A stretch of DNA of 64,000 nt from Mycobacterium sp. IS-1496. Lineage in GTDB: Bacteria; Actinomycetota; Actinomycetes; Mycobacteriales; Mycobacteriaceae. Made by a program: the position numbers and the translations under genes. The DNA lies in the NCBI RefSeq assembly GCF_001499995.1, contig NZ_LQIU01000025.1, positions 1-64,000 on the forward strand. Reading direction: 5' to 3'. Positions 34,568 through 43,058 of the stretch are shown here, piece by piece (the first letter of the stretch is position 1; every line of letters starts with the position of its first letter). The notes below the pieces were generated by a model. The model saw nothing but the letters and a program-made list of their open reading frames with translations, did not search any database and was not told the DNA's origin.

Positions 34568-36166
34568 ATGAGTGATCAGCTGCGCCATTTCCTCCACTCC
34601 GGCCACCTCACCGTCGGCGCGTTGAAACGCCACAGGGACAAGCCGGTGCTGTTCCTGGGCGAGACCACGATGACCGGCGGTGAGCTCGCCGACCGCATCA
34701 GCCAGTACATCCAGGCCTTCGAGGCACTGGGCGCGGGCACCGGTGCGGCCGTCGGCCTGCTGTCGCTCAACCGGCCCGAGGTGCTGATGATCATCGGCGC
34801 CGGCCAGACCCAGGGCTACCGCCGCACCGCACTACACCCTCTAGGGTCCCTGGACGATCACGCCTACGTGCTGTCCGACGCCGGGGTGACGTCTCTGATC
34901 ATCGACCCCAACCCGATGTTCGTCGAACGCGCGCTGGGCCTGCTGGAGAAGGTGCCGTCGCTCAAACAGGTGCTGACGATCGGCCCGGTTCCCGAGGCGC
35001 TCTCCGAGGTCGCGGTCGACCTGAACGCCGAGGCGGCCAAGTACCCGGCCAAGCCACTGGTGGCCGCGGACCTGCCGCCCGACCACATCGGCGGGCTGAC
35101 CTACACGGGCGGCACCACCGGTAAGCCCAAGGGCGTCATCGGCACGACGCAGTCGATCACGACGATGACGACCGTCCAGCTCGCCGAGTGGGAGTGGCCG
35201 GAGCACCCGCGGTTCCTGATGTGCACGCCGCTCTCGCATGCCGGCGCGGCGTTCTTCACCCCGGTGATCGTCAAGGGCGGCGAGCTGATCGTGCTGACGA
35301 AGTTCGACCCGGCCGAGGTGCTGCGCGTCATCGAGGAGCAGAAGATCACCGCGACGATGCTCGTCCCGTCGATGATTTACGCGCTGATGGACCACCCCGA
35401 TTCGCACACCCGCGACCTGTCGTCGTTGGAGACCGTGTACTACGGCGCCTCGGCGATGAACCCGGTCCGCCTGAAGGAGGCGATCCGGCGGTTCGGGCCG
35501 ATCTTCGCGCAGTACTACGGGCAGTCCGAGGCGCCGATGGTGATCACCTATCTGTCGAAGAAGGAACACGACGACAAGCGGTTGACCTCGTGCGGGCGGC
35601 CGACGCTGTTCGCGCGGGTGGCGCTGCTCGGCGAGGACGGTAAGCCGGTGCCGCAGGGTGAGGTCGGGGAGATCTGCGTGTCGGGTCCGCTGCTGTCGGG
35701 CGGGTACTGGAACCTGCCCGACGCGACGGCCGAGACCTTTCGCGACGGCTGGATGCACACCGGAGACCTGGCACGGGAGGACGAGGACGGTTTCTACTTC
35801 ATCGTCGACCGCACCAAGGACATGATCGTCACCGGCGGCTTCAATGTGTTCCCGCGCGAGGTGGAAGACGTTGTGGCCGAACATCCTTCGATCGCGCAGG
35901 TGTGCGTGATCGGCACCCCGGACGAGAAATGGGGTGAGGCGGTGACGGCGGTCGTGGTGCTGCGGCCCGACGCCGATTCCTCGGAGCAGGCCGTCGAGAC
36001 CATGACCGCCGAGATCCAGGCGTCGGTCAAGGAGCGCAAGGGTTCGGTGCACGTGCCCAAACAGGTGGTCGTCGCCGACTCGGTGCCGATCACCGCGCTG
36101 GGCAAGCCGGACAAGAAGGCGGTGCGGGCGCAGTTCTGGGAGGGTGCGGGCCGCGCCGTCGGCTGA
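34568..36166 (+). CDS. fadD8: Fatty-acid-CoA ligase FadD8
   Basis: A 532-residue AMP-forming acyl-CoA ligase. The ATP loop is LTYTGGTTGKPKGVIG near 178, the second motif YYGQSEAPMV near 317, and WMHTGDLAREDEDGF near 395. The C-terminal catalytic Lys is in ALGKPDKKAVRA near 517. The N-terminal HSGHLTVGALKRHRDKPVLFLGETTMTGG and the rest match Rv0551c closely from memory. Start: ATG 34568 (MSDQ), two codons after another ATG at 34562. Its TGA stop lies in the centre of the first palindrome of a 27-bp repeat array. Confidence 0.93.
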   Translation: MSDQLRHFLHSGHLTVGALKRHRDKPVLFLGETTMTGGELADRISQYIQAFEALGAGTGAAVGLLSLNRPEVLMIIGAGQTQGYRRTALHPLGSLDDHAYVLSDAGVTSLIIDPNPMFVERALGLLEKVPSLKQVLTIGPVPEALSEVAVDLNAEAAKYPAKPLVAADLPPDHIGGLTYTGGTTGKPKGVIGTTQSITTMTTVQLAEWEWPEHPRFLMCTPLSHAGAAFFTPVIVKGGELIVLTKFDPAEVLRVIEEQKITATMLVPSMIYALMDHPDSHTRDLSSLETVYYGASAMNPVRLKEAIRRFGPIFAQYYGQSEAPMVITYLSKKEHDDKRLTSCGRPTLFARVALLGEDGKPVPQGEVGEICVSGPLLSGGYWNLPDATAETFRDGWMHTGDLAREDEDGFYFIVDRTKDMIVTGGFNVFPREVEDVVAEHPSIAQVCVIGTPDEKWGEAVTAVVVLRPDADSSEQAVETMTAEIQASVKERKGSVHVPKQVVVADSVPITALGKPDKKAVRAQFWEGAGRAVG

Positions 36167-36253
36167 GCCGACAATCCAGCAGGAGTCGGCTGAGCCGACA
36201 AACCAGCCGGAGTCGGCTGAGCCGACAAACCAGCCGGAGTCGGCTGAGCCGAC
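36158..36253. repeat. Tandem 27-bp repeat array with palindromic cores, at the fadD8 stop
   Basis: GTCGGCTGAGCCGAC, a perfect 7+1+7 palindrome, starts at 36158, 36185, 36212 and 36239, exactly 27 bases apart. The 12-base linkers are AATCCAGCAGGA, then AAACCAGCCGGA twice. The first palindrome contains the fadD8 stop codon TGA at its centre; the rest fill the spacer before the sigma factor gene. As RNA each would form a six-pair stem with a UGA loop. The array is related to that at 44478-44546. Confidence 0.9.
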
Positions 36254-36266
36254 GCAGAATGAGTCG

Positions 36267-37514
36267 GTGGCCTCCGACATCAAGCAGACCGTCGACGCGG
36301 TGTGGCGGATGGAGGCCGCCAAGATCGTCGCCACGCTGACCCGCACCGTCGGCGACGTCGGCCTGGCCGAGGACTTCGCGGCCGACGCCCTGGTCGACGC
36401 GCTCACCCAGTGGCCGTCGTCCGGGGTGCCGAACAATCCCGGCGCCTGGCTGACCACCGTCGCCAAGCGCAAGGCGATCGACCACTGGCGGCGCCAGGAC
36501 AACCTCGGCGCCAAGTACACCGAACTGGCCCGCGACCTCGAAACCCACCTCGACGACCCCGCGTGGGACCCCGACCACATCGACGACGACGTGCTGCGGC
36601 TCATCTTCGTCGCGGCCCACCCGGTGCTGTCGCGGGAGAACCAGATCGCGCTGACGCTGCGGGTGGTCGGCGGCCTGACCACCGAGGAGATCGCCCGCGC
36701 ATTCCTGTCTTCCAAAGCCACTGTGGCGCAACGGATAGTCCGGGCGAAGAAGACCCTCTCCGAGGCGCACGTCCCGTTCGAGGTGCCGTCGCGCGAGCAC
36801 TTCCCGCAGCGCCTCTCGGCCGTGCTGAGCGTCATCTACCTCATCTACAACGAGGGCTACTCGGCGTCCTCCGGACAGCGGTGGATCCGCGACGAACTGT
36901 GCCGGGAGGCGTTGCGGCTGGGCCGCATCCTCGCCGCGCTGGTACCCGACGAGCCCGAGGCGCACGGCCTGGTGGCGCTGATGGAACTGCAGACCTCGCG
37001 GTTCGCCGCGCGCACCGACGACGCCGGCCGCCCGATCATGCTCGAGGACCAGGACCGCACGATGTGGGACCGCGCCCAGATCGGCCGCGGCGTCGCCGCG
37101 CTGCGCCGGGCGGCCGAGGCCGTCGACCGGCGTGGCACCGGGTGGGGCCCCTATGCGCTGCAAGCCGCGCTCGCCGAGTGCCACGCGACCGCACCGTCGG
37201 CGGCCGAGACCGACTGGCGGCGCATCGTGACCATCTACGACGCCCTGCTGCAGATCGCCCCGTCACCCGTGGTCGCCCTCAACCGCGCCGTCGCCGTCGC
37301 GATGGACTCCGGGCCTGCGGCGGCACTGGACATCGTCGACGGCATCTCCGGGCTCGCGGACTCATACCTGCTGCCCAGCGTGCGCGGCGAACTCCTGGCC
37401 CGCTTGGGCCGCGCCGAGGAGGCCGCCGCGCAGTTCGAGCGGGCCGCCGCGCTCGCCGACAATGAGCGCGAGCGAGAGGTGTTGAGCGGCAAGGCTGTTC
37501 GCATGCGACGGTGA
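36267..37514 (+). CDS. ECF42-type RNA polymerase sigma factor
   Basis: A 415-residue sigma factor with the extended C-terminus of group ECF42. Region 2 has TVGDVGLAEDFAADALVDALTQWP and GAWLTTVAKRKAIDHWRR near 50-75; region 4 has GGLTTEEIARAFLSSKATVAQRIVRAKKTL near 135-160. The remaining 230 residues are helical and repeat-like (YSASSGQRW; GPYALQAALAECHA; NRAVAVAMDSGPAAALDIVD). GTG at 36267 is chosen because family members start at this point; the frame also reads back through the 27-bp repeats to 36144, which would add four nine-residue repeats. The DGPF gene is upstream beyond fadD8. Confidence 0.88.
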   Translation: MASDIKQTVDAVWRMEAAKIVATLTRTVGDVGLAEDFAADALVDALTQWPSSGVPNNPGAWLTTVAKRKAIDHWRRQDNLGAKYTELARDLETHLDDPAWDPDHIDDDVLRLIFVAAHPVLSRENQIALTLRVVGGLTTEEIARAFLSSKATVAQRIVRAKKTLSEAHVPFEVPSREHFPQRLSAVLSVIYLIYNEGYSASSGQRWIRDELCREALRLGRILAALVPDEPEAHGLVALMELQTSRFAARTDDAGRPIMLEDQDRTMWDRAQIGRGVAALRRAAEAVDRRGTGWGPYALQAALAECHATAPSAAETDWRRIVTIYDALLQIAPSPVVALNRAVAVAMDSGPAAALDIVDGISGLADSYLLPSVRGELLARLGRAEEAAAQFERAAALADNEREREVLSGKAVRMRR

Positions 37515-37526
37515 TGACGTGGCACC

Positions 37527-38219
37527 ATGGCTGAGATGACTGTCCGAGCGGCGCTCTTCGACTATTCCGGAACGCTCTTCCGCCTCGAGGAGGACGACAG
37601 CTGGTTCACCGGTATCGAGGTCGACAACCGGGAGGTCGACGACCACGTCCAGGCCGAATTGCTGCGCCGCCTGACCGCGCCGACCGGACGGTCGGTGCAG
37701 ATGACCCCGGAGGCCGACCACGCGTGGGTCAACCGTGACCTCGCACCGCACCTGCACCGCGAGGCCTACCTGCACGTGTTGCGGGAGTCGGGGCTCGCCG
37801 ACCACCACGCCGAGCAGCTCTACCGACGGGTGATCGACCCGGCGTCGTGGACGCCCTACCCCGATACCGCAGACGTCCTCGCGGCACTGCGCCGCCAGGG
37901 CGTCAAGACCGCGGTCGTGTCCAACATCGCGTTCGACGTGCGGCCGGCGTTCGCGGCGATCGGCGCCGACGGTGACGTCGACGAATTCGTGCTGTCCTTC
38001 GAGGTCGGCGTCACCAAACCCGCCCCGGAGATCTTCACCACCGCGTTGACACGGCTGGGTGTCGAGGCGGCCGACGCGGTAATGGTCGGCGACAGCGACG
38101 AGGCCGACGGCGGGGCGCGCGCCGTCGGCTGCCCGTTCGTCCTCGTCGACCCGCTGCCCACCACGGAGCGCCCCACCGGGCTGCGCGATGCGCTGACCGC
38201 CGTCGGAATCCACGTCTAG
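37527..38219 (+). CDS. HAD family hydrolase
   Basis: A 230-residue HAD subfamily IA protein. Motif I is ALFDYSGTLF near 9 (Asp nucleophile, with Ser at the usual D/N position), motif II VVSNIAF near 130, motif III KPAPEIF near 160, and motif IV MVGDSDEADGGAR near 185. It is probably a phosphatase of unknown substrate. The start is ATG 37527, or ATG 37536. It lies 12 bases after the sigma factor stop and eight bases before the next gene, so an operon is likely. Confidence 0.88.
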   Translation: MAEMTVRAALFDYSGTLFRLEEDDSWFTGIEVDNREVDDHVQAELLRRLTAPTGRSVQMTPEADHAWVNRDLAPHLHREAYLHVLRESGLADHHAEQLYRRVIDPASWTPYPDTADVLAALRRQGVKTAVVSNIAFDVRPAFAAIGADGDVDEFVLSFEVGVTKPAPEIFTTALTRLGVEAADAVMVGDSDEADGGARAVGCPFVLVDPLPTTERPTGLRDALTAVGIHV

Positions 38220-38226
38220 GAGGCCT

Positions 38227-38685
38227 ATGTCCGAGGAACGCATCCGCCCGCCGTGGTGGCTCAAACCGCTCAACAAGGTCGTGATCGCCTCGGCGAAGCT
38301 GCGGCTGCCGATCTTCGGCAAGCAGGGGCCGATGATCCTGACCGTGACCGGCCGCAAGAGCGGCAAGCCGCGGCCGACACCGATCAGCCCGATGTACGTC
38401 GACGGCAAATGCTATGTGGTGGGCGGCTTTCCGGGTGCGGACTGGGTGCGCAACGCACGCGCCAATCCCGAGGTGACGCTGACGCAGAACCGACGCGACG
38501 AGCGGGTGCGGATGGTGGAGGTGCCGGCTGAGGAGGCCCGCCCGCTGCTGCGGCAGTTCCCCACCCTGGTACCCACCGGGGTCGACTTCATGAAGAACGC
38601 CGGACTGGTCACCGATGCCACGCCCGACGAGTTCGAGGCGCTGGCGGGCCGCTGCGCCGTCTTCCGTTTCGACCCCATCACGTAG
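38227..38685 (+). CDS. Deazaflavin-dependent oxidoreductase, nitroreductase family
   Basis: A 152-residue F420-type split-barrel protein with IFGKQGPMILTVTGRKSGKPRPTPIS near 28, YVVGGFPGADWVRNARANPEVTL near 62 and the C-terminal FPTLVPTGVDFMKNAGL. It is the second Ddn-related protein of this window, at low similarity to the one at 24212. AGGAGG lies five bases before the ATG. It sits between the HAD gene and menB. Confidence 0.86.
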   Translation: MSEERIRPPWWLKPLNKVVIASAKLRLPIFGKQGPMILTVTGRKSGKPRPTPISPMYVDGKCYVVGGFPGADWVRNARANPEVTLTQNRRDERVRMVEVPAEEARPLLRQFPTLVPTGVDFMKNAGLVTDATPDEFEALAGRCAVFRFDPIT

Positions 38686-38696
38686 GTTCTCCTGGC

Positions 38697-39608
38697 ATGA
38701 GCGACAACCCGTTCGACGCGTCGGTCTGGCAGCCGGTGCCCGGCTTCGACCTGACCGACATCACCTACCACCGTCACGTCGTCGACGGCGCCCCGCAGCC
38801 GACGGTCCGGGTGGCCTTCGACCGGCCCGAGGTGCGCAACGCGTTCCGCCCGCACACCGTCGACGAGCTCTACCGGGTGCTCGACCACGCCCGGATGTCC
38901 CCGGATGTCGGGGTGGTGCTGTTGACCGGCAACGGCCCGTCCCCCAAGGACGGGGGCTGGGCGTTCTGCTCGGGCGGTGACCAACGCATCCGCGGGCGCA
39001 CCGGCTACCAGTACGCCGCCGGGGAAACAGCCGAGACGGTCGATCCGGCGCGCGCCGGCCGGTTGCACATCCTCGAGGTGCAGCGCCTCATCCGGTTCAT
39101 GCCGAAGGTGGTGATCTGCCTGGTCAACGGCTGGGCGGCCGGCGGCGGGCACAGCCTGCACGTCACCTGTGACCTCACACTGGCCAGCCGCCAGCACGCG
39201 CGGTTCAAGCAGACCGACGCCGACGTCGGCAGCTTCGACGGCGGGTTCGGCAGCGCCTACCTGGCCCGGCAGACCGGCCAGAAGTTCGCTCGCGAGATCT
39301 TCTTCCTCGGCCGCGCCTACGACGCCGAGCAGATGTATGCGATGGGGGCGGTCAACGCCGTCGTCGACCACGCCGACCTCGAGATCGAGGCGCTGCAGTG
39401 GGCCGCCGAGATCAACGGCAAATCCCCGCAGGCGATCCGCATGCTGAAGTTCTCGTTCAACCTCATCGACGACGGGCTGGTCGGTCAGCAGGTGTTCGCC
39501 GGCGAGGCGACGCGGTTGGCGTACATGACCGACGAGGCCGTCGAGGGCCGTGACGCCTTCCTGGAGAAGCGCGATCCGGATTGGTCGGGGTTCCCCCGCT
39601 ACTTCTAG
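38697..39608 (+). CDS. menB: 1,4-Dihydroxy-2-naphthoyl-CoA synthase
   Basis: A crotonase-fold enzyme that closes the second ring of menaquinone from o-succinylbenzoyl-CoA. It has 303 residues. RPEVRNAFRP near 44 and SGGDQRIRG near 88 form the oxyanion hole region. NGWAAGGGHSLHV near 144 and DADVGSFDGGFGS near 175 include the catalytic Asp and Ser region. It corresponds to Rv0548c and precedes the SDR and glyoxalase genes as there. Confidence 0.96.
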   Translation: MSDNPFDASVWQPVPGFDLTDITYHRHVVDGAPQPTVRVAFDRPEVRNAFRPHTVDELYRVLDHARMSPDVGVVLLTGNGPSPKDGGWAFCSGGDQRIRGRTGYQYAAGETAETVDPARAGRLHILEVQRLIRFMPKVVICLVNGWAAGGGHSLHVTCDLTLASRQHARFKQTDADVGSFDGGFGSAYLARQTGQKFAREIFFLGRAYDAEQMYAMGAVNAVVDHADLEIEALQWAAEINGKSPQAIRMLKFSFNLIDDGLVGQQVFAGEATRLAYMTDEAVEGRDAFLEKRDPDWSGFPRYF

Positions 39609-39613
39609 CCCCC

Positions 39614-39662
39614 GATTTCGGCGCGGTAATCGACGCCTGGCGTACGTGAGCGCGCCGAAATC
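39614..39662. repeat. Palindromic intergenic element, copy 2 (ATTTCGGCGCG type)
   Basis: GATTTCGGCGCG (39614-39625) and CGCGCCGAAATC (39651-39662) are a perfect 12-bp inverted repeat, six bases after the menB stop. The outer part is the same as in the element at 24167-24211, but the loop differs. It is probably a dispersed mycobacterial intergenic repeat that may end transcription. Confidence 0.8.
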
Positions 39663-39693
39663 GCCCAGTGGGATGCGGGCCTAGACTCCCGGA

Positions 39694-40569
39694 GTGAGCA
39701 ACAACCCGCTGCGCCGTCTGTCCGACAGTCTGATGCTGACCAGCATGCGACCCTCGATGGCCGAGCAGTTCCTGCAGCCGCGCGCGGACGTCGACCTCAC
39801 CGGCAAGCGGATCCTGCTGACCGGCGCCTCCTCGGGGATCGGTGAGGCCGCCGCGGAGAAGTTCGCCCGGCGCGGAGCCACGGTCGTCGCGGTGGCCCGC
39901 CGTCAGGATCTGCTCGACGCACTCGTCGAACGGATCACCACCGCGGGCGGCGACGCCACGGCCAGGGCGTGCGACCTGTCCGACCTCGATGCGGTCGACG
40001 AGTTGGTGGCCGAGGTCGAGGAGCGGCTCGGCGGTGTCGACATCCTGATCAACAACGCGGGCAAGTCGATTCGCCGGCCGCTGGCCGACTCGCTGGACCG
40101 CTGGCACGACGTCGAACGCACGATGATGCTCAACTACTTCTCACCGCTGCGGCTGATCCGCGGCCTGGCGCCGGGCATGATGGAGCGCGGCCACGGCCAC
40201 ATCGTCAACGTCGCGACGTGGGGTGTGTTCAGCGAGGCCTCACCGCTGTTCGGGGTCTACGTCGCCTCGAAGGCGGCGCTGTCGGCGGTGAGCCGGGTCA
40301 TCGAGACCGAGTGGGCCGACAACGGTGTGCACTCGACGACGCTGTACTACCCGCTGGTGAAGACACCGATGATCGCGCCGACACGGGCCTACGACCGAGT
40401 GCCAGGGCTGAGCGCGCAGGAGGCGGCCGACTGGATGATCGCCGCGGCGCGCCACCGCCCGGTGCGCATCGCGCCGCGGATGGCCGTCACCGCGCGGGCC
40501 GTCGACTCGCTGGCGCCAACGTGGTTCAACGCGATCGTCAAGCGCCAGCAGTTCCAGCCGGGCGCCTGA
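39694..40569 (+). CDS. Short-chain dehydrogenase/reductase (Rv0547c homologue)
   Basis: A 291-residue SDR. The cofactor motif LLTGASSGIGEAAA is near 41, NNAGKSIRRPL near 116, and the active-site YVASK near 189 with Ser in NVATWG near 170 replaced by Thr/Trp context; catalysis is likely but not certain. The N-terminal 30 residues are a helical extension. The C-terminal part from about 240 is longer than a minimal SDR. It starts at GTG 39694. The synteny with menB matches M. tuberculosis. Confidence 0.9.
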   Translation: MSNNPLRRLSDSLMLTSMRPSMAEQFLQPRADVDLTGKRILLTGASSGIGEAAAEKFARRGATVVAVARRQDLLDALVERITTAGGDATARACDLSDLDAVDELVAEVEERLGGVDILINNAGKSIRRPLADSLDRWHDVERTMMLNYFSPLRLIRGLAPGMMERGHGHIVNVATWGVFSEASPLFGVYVASKAALSAVSRVIETEWADNGVHSTTLYYPLVKTPMIAPTRAYDRVPGLSAQEAADWMIAAARHRPVRIAPRMAVTARAVDSLAPTWFNAIVKRQQFQPGA

Positions 40570-40590
40570 CACCGTGATAGACACGACCCC

Positions 40591-40962
40591 ATGGAGATCC
40601 TGGCCAGCCGGATGCTGCTGCGGCCGGCGGACTATGAGCGGTCGCTGCGGTTCTACCGCGACGGTATCGGGCTTGCCATCGCGCGTGAGTACGGCGGCGG
40701 GACGGTGTTCTACGCCGGCCAGTCACTGATCGAACTGGCCGCCCCCGGCGGCCCCGACGCCGGCGGCACCCTGTGGCTGCAGGTACGCGACCTCCACGCC
40801 ACCCAGGACGAGTTGCGCGGGCGCGGCGTCGAGATCGCCAGGGAGGCACGGCAGGAGCCGTGGGGTCTGCACGAGATGCACGTGACGGATCCCGACGGCG
40901 TCACCCTGATCTTCGTGCAGGTGCCCGACGACCATCCGTTGCGCCGCGACACCCGCGGCTGA
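40591..40962 (+). CDS. Glyoxalase/bleomycin resistance/dioxygenase family protein (Rv0546c homologue)
   Basis: A 123-residue VOC-superfamily protein: LLRPADYERSLRFYRDGIGLAIARE near 9, VFYAGQSLIELAAPG near 38, and HEMHVTDPDGVTLIFVQVP near 92 containing a likely metal Glu/His. The substrate is unknown. It follows the SDR by 21 bases in the menB operon direction and converges with the DUF3349 gene, five bases apart. Confidence 0.9.
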   Translation: MEILASRMLLRPADYERSLRFYRDGIGLAIAREYGGGTVFYAGQSLIELAAPGGPDAGGTLWLQVRDLHATQDELRGRGVEIAREARQEPWGLHEMHVTDPDGVTLIFVQVPDDHPLRRDTRG

Positions 40963-40967
40963 CGGTC

Positions 40968-41273
40968 TCAGTGCACCGGTGAAGCCAACGGCCAGCCCAC
41001 CGAGGCCAGCCGCGCCGCGACCTGGTGCACCTCTTCGGGGTTGGGTTCCTTCGCGATGACCTCGTGCACCGCTGTGCGGATCTCGTCCTCGGTGACCGTG
41101 TCAGAGTCCGTCGAGCGCAGGATCGACTGCGCGGCCCTGACGACCTCCTCCTCGGTCAGCGACCGCTTGAGCAGCGCCAGCAGCGGGAAGTAGTCCTTCG
41201 GCGGGACACCCTGCGGGTATCCGTCGCGCAGCCAGGTGAGCACTTTCTCCATGACGCCGGTGTTGTCTGTCAT
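40968..41273 (-). CDS. DUF3349 family protein, copy 1 (Rv0543c type)
   Basis: A 101-residue protein. VLTWLRDGYPQGVPPKDYFPLLALLKRSLTEEEVV near 11 is the DUF3349 signature; a negative C-terminal part follows. Structures of this family are small helical bundles of unknown function. It lies 3' of the membrane protein and pitA on the minus strand. A second member at 43059 shares the GYPxGVP and PLLALLxRxLT motifs. Confidence 0.9.
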   Translation of the reverse strand: MTDNTGVMEKVLTWLRDGYPQGVPPKDYFPLLALLKRSLTEEEVVRAAQSILRSTDSDTVTEDEIRTAVHEVIAKEPNPEEVHQVAARLASVGWPLASPVH

Positions 41274-41283
41274 CGCCGGGATC

Positions 41284-41562
41284 TCACTTGGCGAACGGGA
41301 AGAGGTCGATGCCGAACTGATGCTCGATCGTCGACCGGGTGATCCACAGCAACCCGACCAGGATCACCGCCCCGACGATCGTGAACAGTGCCACGCCAAG
41401 GTATTTCAGCGCGGGGTTCGGGGCGTGGGCGGCGCCGTCGCCGTCGGCGCCGTCCGTTCCGGCGGAATACGCCACCAGTCCGCAGGCGAACAGGGCGGGC
41501 AGGCCCGCGCCGAGGATCAGGCCGACGACCAGCACCCGCAGGATGCTCTCGAGGTGAACCAT
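41284..41562 (-). CDS. Small membrane protein (Rv0544c type)
   Basis: A 92-residue protein with membrane helices at about 7-28 and 53-73, and an acidic Asp/Gly loop between. The function is unknown. It sits between pitA and DUF3349, with 10-40 base gaps, as in M. tuberculosis. The ATG at 41562 (MVHLESI) is preferred to the TTG two codons upstream. Confidence 0.82.
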   Translation of the reverse strand: MVHLESILRVLVVGLILGAGLPALFACGLVAYSAGTDGADGDGAAHAPNPALKYLGVALFTIVGAVILVGLLWITRSTIEHQFGIDLFPFAK

Positions 41563-41600
41563 TCCCAATGTCCTTCAGTCGTTCTCGGGTGTCGGTCGGG

Positions 41601-42851
41601 TCAGACGGCCGCGACGTCTCGGGCCGGTGCGCCGGGTGCGGATTCCCGCACCTCGACGGGCACCACGGAATTGGTGCTGGCGTCCCAGTCGGCGTTGACG
41701 TTGCGGTGGTCGACCTTCTGCTGCTGGGCGCGCCACCACAGCCCGAACGACGTGCCGACCAGGATCAGGAAGATCAGGCCGTCGCCCACGAGCTGGGTGG
41801 TCATCCCCGCCACCGAGTGGGAGAGCCAGAAGGCGAGCGCGCCGACCAGGCCCGCGGCGGGCAGGGTGACCAGCCAGGCCACCGCCATCCGGCCGGCGAC
41901 GGCCCAGCGGACCTGCGCGCCCGGCTTGCCGACGCCGCTGCCGAGGATCGACCCGGTGGCGACGTGGGTGGTGGACAGCGCCATGCCCGCGGCGCTGGAG
42001 CTGAGGATGATCGCGGCCGACGAGGCCTCGGCGGCCAGTCCCTGCGGCGACTCGATCTCGACCAGACCCTTGCCGAGCGTGCGGATGACCCGCCAGCCGC
42101 CGAGGTAGGTGCCCAGGCCGATGGCCAGCGCACAGCTGGCGATGATCCAGAAGGGCAGGCCGTCCTCGGCCACGTCGCCGGTCAGGTGGCCGGTGGTGAT
42201 CAGGGCCAGCGCGATGACACCCATGGTCTTCTGGGCGTCGTTGGTGCCGTGGGACAGCGCGACGAGCGACGCGGTGGCGATCTGCCCCCACCGGAAGCCG
42301 GAATCGCGGCGCTTGCGCGCGACCTTGCGGGTGATGCGGTAGATCAGCCAGGTACCGCATCCGGCGACCAGTCCGGCGATGACCGGGGCGGCGATCGCCG
42401 GGATGAGGACCTTCTGGGTGACGCCGGACCAGTTCACCCCTGCCAGCCCGATCGCGGCCAGACCCGCACCCATCAGCCCGCCGAACAGCGCGTGCGACGA
42501 ACTCGAGGGGATGCCGAACAGCCACGTCAGCAGGTTCCACAGGATGCCGCCGACGAGTCCGGCAAAGATGATGGTCAGCCCCGTGGACGCGTCGATGTTC
42601 GGGAGCAGGGATCCGGTCTTGCTGTCCTGGATCTTGAGCACCGAGGTGGTCACGGTGACGGCCACTTCCACCGAGAGGAACGCGCCCACCAGGTTGAGCA
42701 CCCCGGCCAGAGTCACCGCCGTCTTGGGCTTCAACGCGCCGGTGGCGATCGACGTGGCCATCGCGTTTCCGGTGTCGTGGAAACCGTTGGTGAAGTCGAA
42801 GGCCAGTGCTGTCGCGATGAGCAGCACCAAGATGATCAACTCGGAACTCAC
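41601..42851 (-). CDS. pitA: Inorganic phosphate transporter PitA
   Basis: A 416-residue PiT-family permease that takes up phosphate-metal complexes by proton symport. DFTNGFHDTGNAMATSIATGAL near 20 and FGIPSSSSHALFGGLMGAG near 110 are the family repeats, each close to Asp/Asn residues that bind phosphate. About ten membrane helices are visible. A candidate Pho-type direct repeat lies about 95 bases upstream (42946-42963). It corresponds to Rv0545c but is oriented opposite to menB and menE here. Confidence 0.95.
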   Translation of the reverse strand: MSSELIILVLLIATALAFDFTNGFHDTGNAMATSIATGALKPKTAVTLAGVLNLVGAFLSVEVAVTVTTSVLKIQDSKTGSLLPNIDASTGLTIIFAGLVGGILWNLLTWLFGIPSSSSHALFGGLMGAGLAAIGLAGVNWSGVTQKVLIPAIAAPVIAGLVAGCGTWLIYRITRKVARKRRDSGFRWGQIATASLVALSHGTNDAQKTMGVIALALITTGHLTGDVAEDGLPFWIIASCALAIGLGTYLGGWRVIRTLGKGLVEIESPQGLAAEASSAAIILSSSAAGMALSTTHVATGSILGSGVGKPGAQVRWAVAGRMAVAWLVTLPAAGLVGALAFWLSHSVAGMTTQLVGDGLIFLILVGTSFGLWWRAQQQKVDHRNVNADWDASTNSVVPVEVRESAPGAPARDVAAV

Positions 42852-42945
42852 GAGTCCACATTCTGCTGTGCCACGACTCTCAGAACCAAAAACTAGCGGT
42901 CCTAATTTCCGGTGTGTCCTGGACTTTTGCCCTATTCCCCGTGGT

Positions 42946-42963
42946 GTTCACCAAGTGTTCATC
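42946..42963. promoter_or_regulatory. Pho-box-like direct repeat between pitA and DUF3349-menE
   Basis: GTTCACC (42946-42952) and GTTCATC (42957-42963) are direct repeats exactly 11 bases apart, the arrangement of actinobacterial phosphate-response sites (PhoP in Streptomyces, RegX3 in mycobacteria). It lies in the 207-base divergent region, 95 bases upstream of pitA and about 96 upstream of the DUF3349 gene. Confidence 0.5.
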
Positions 42964-43058
42964 CGGCGTGCAGTCGCCGTTGGCCGTCGGCGCGCGTCAC
43001 CGGCCGGAGTTACCATCGACTGCCTGCGGGCACACCGGTCTTCGGCGCGCCCGGGAAA

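Noticed and set aside
36144..36266. The sigma factor starting at GTG 36144 with a repeat-containing N-terminus
   Set aside because: ECF42 proteins start at the position equivalent to GTG 36267. Kept as a possibility under findings, but not as the annotated start.
34841..36835. A 664-codon minus-strand frame across fadD8 and the sigma factor
   Set aside because: The sense frames encode recognisable FadD8 and ECF sigma proteins; this one lacks motifs. Part of it reads the 27-bp repeats as protein repeats.
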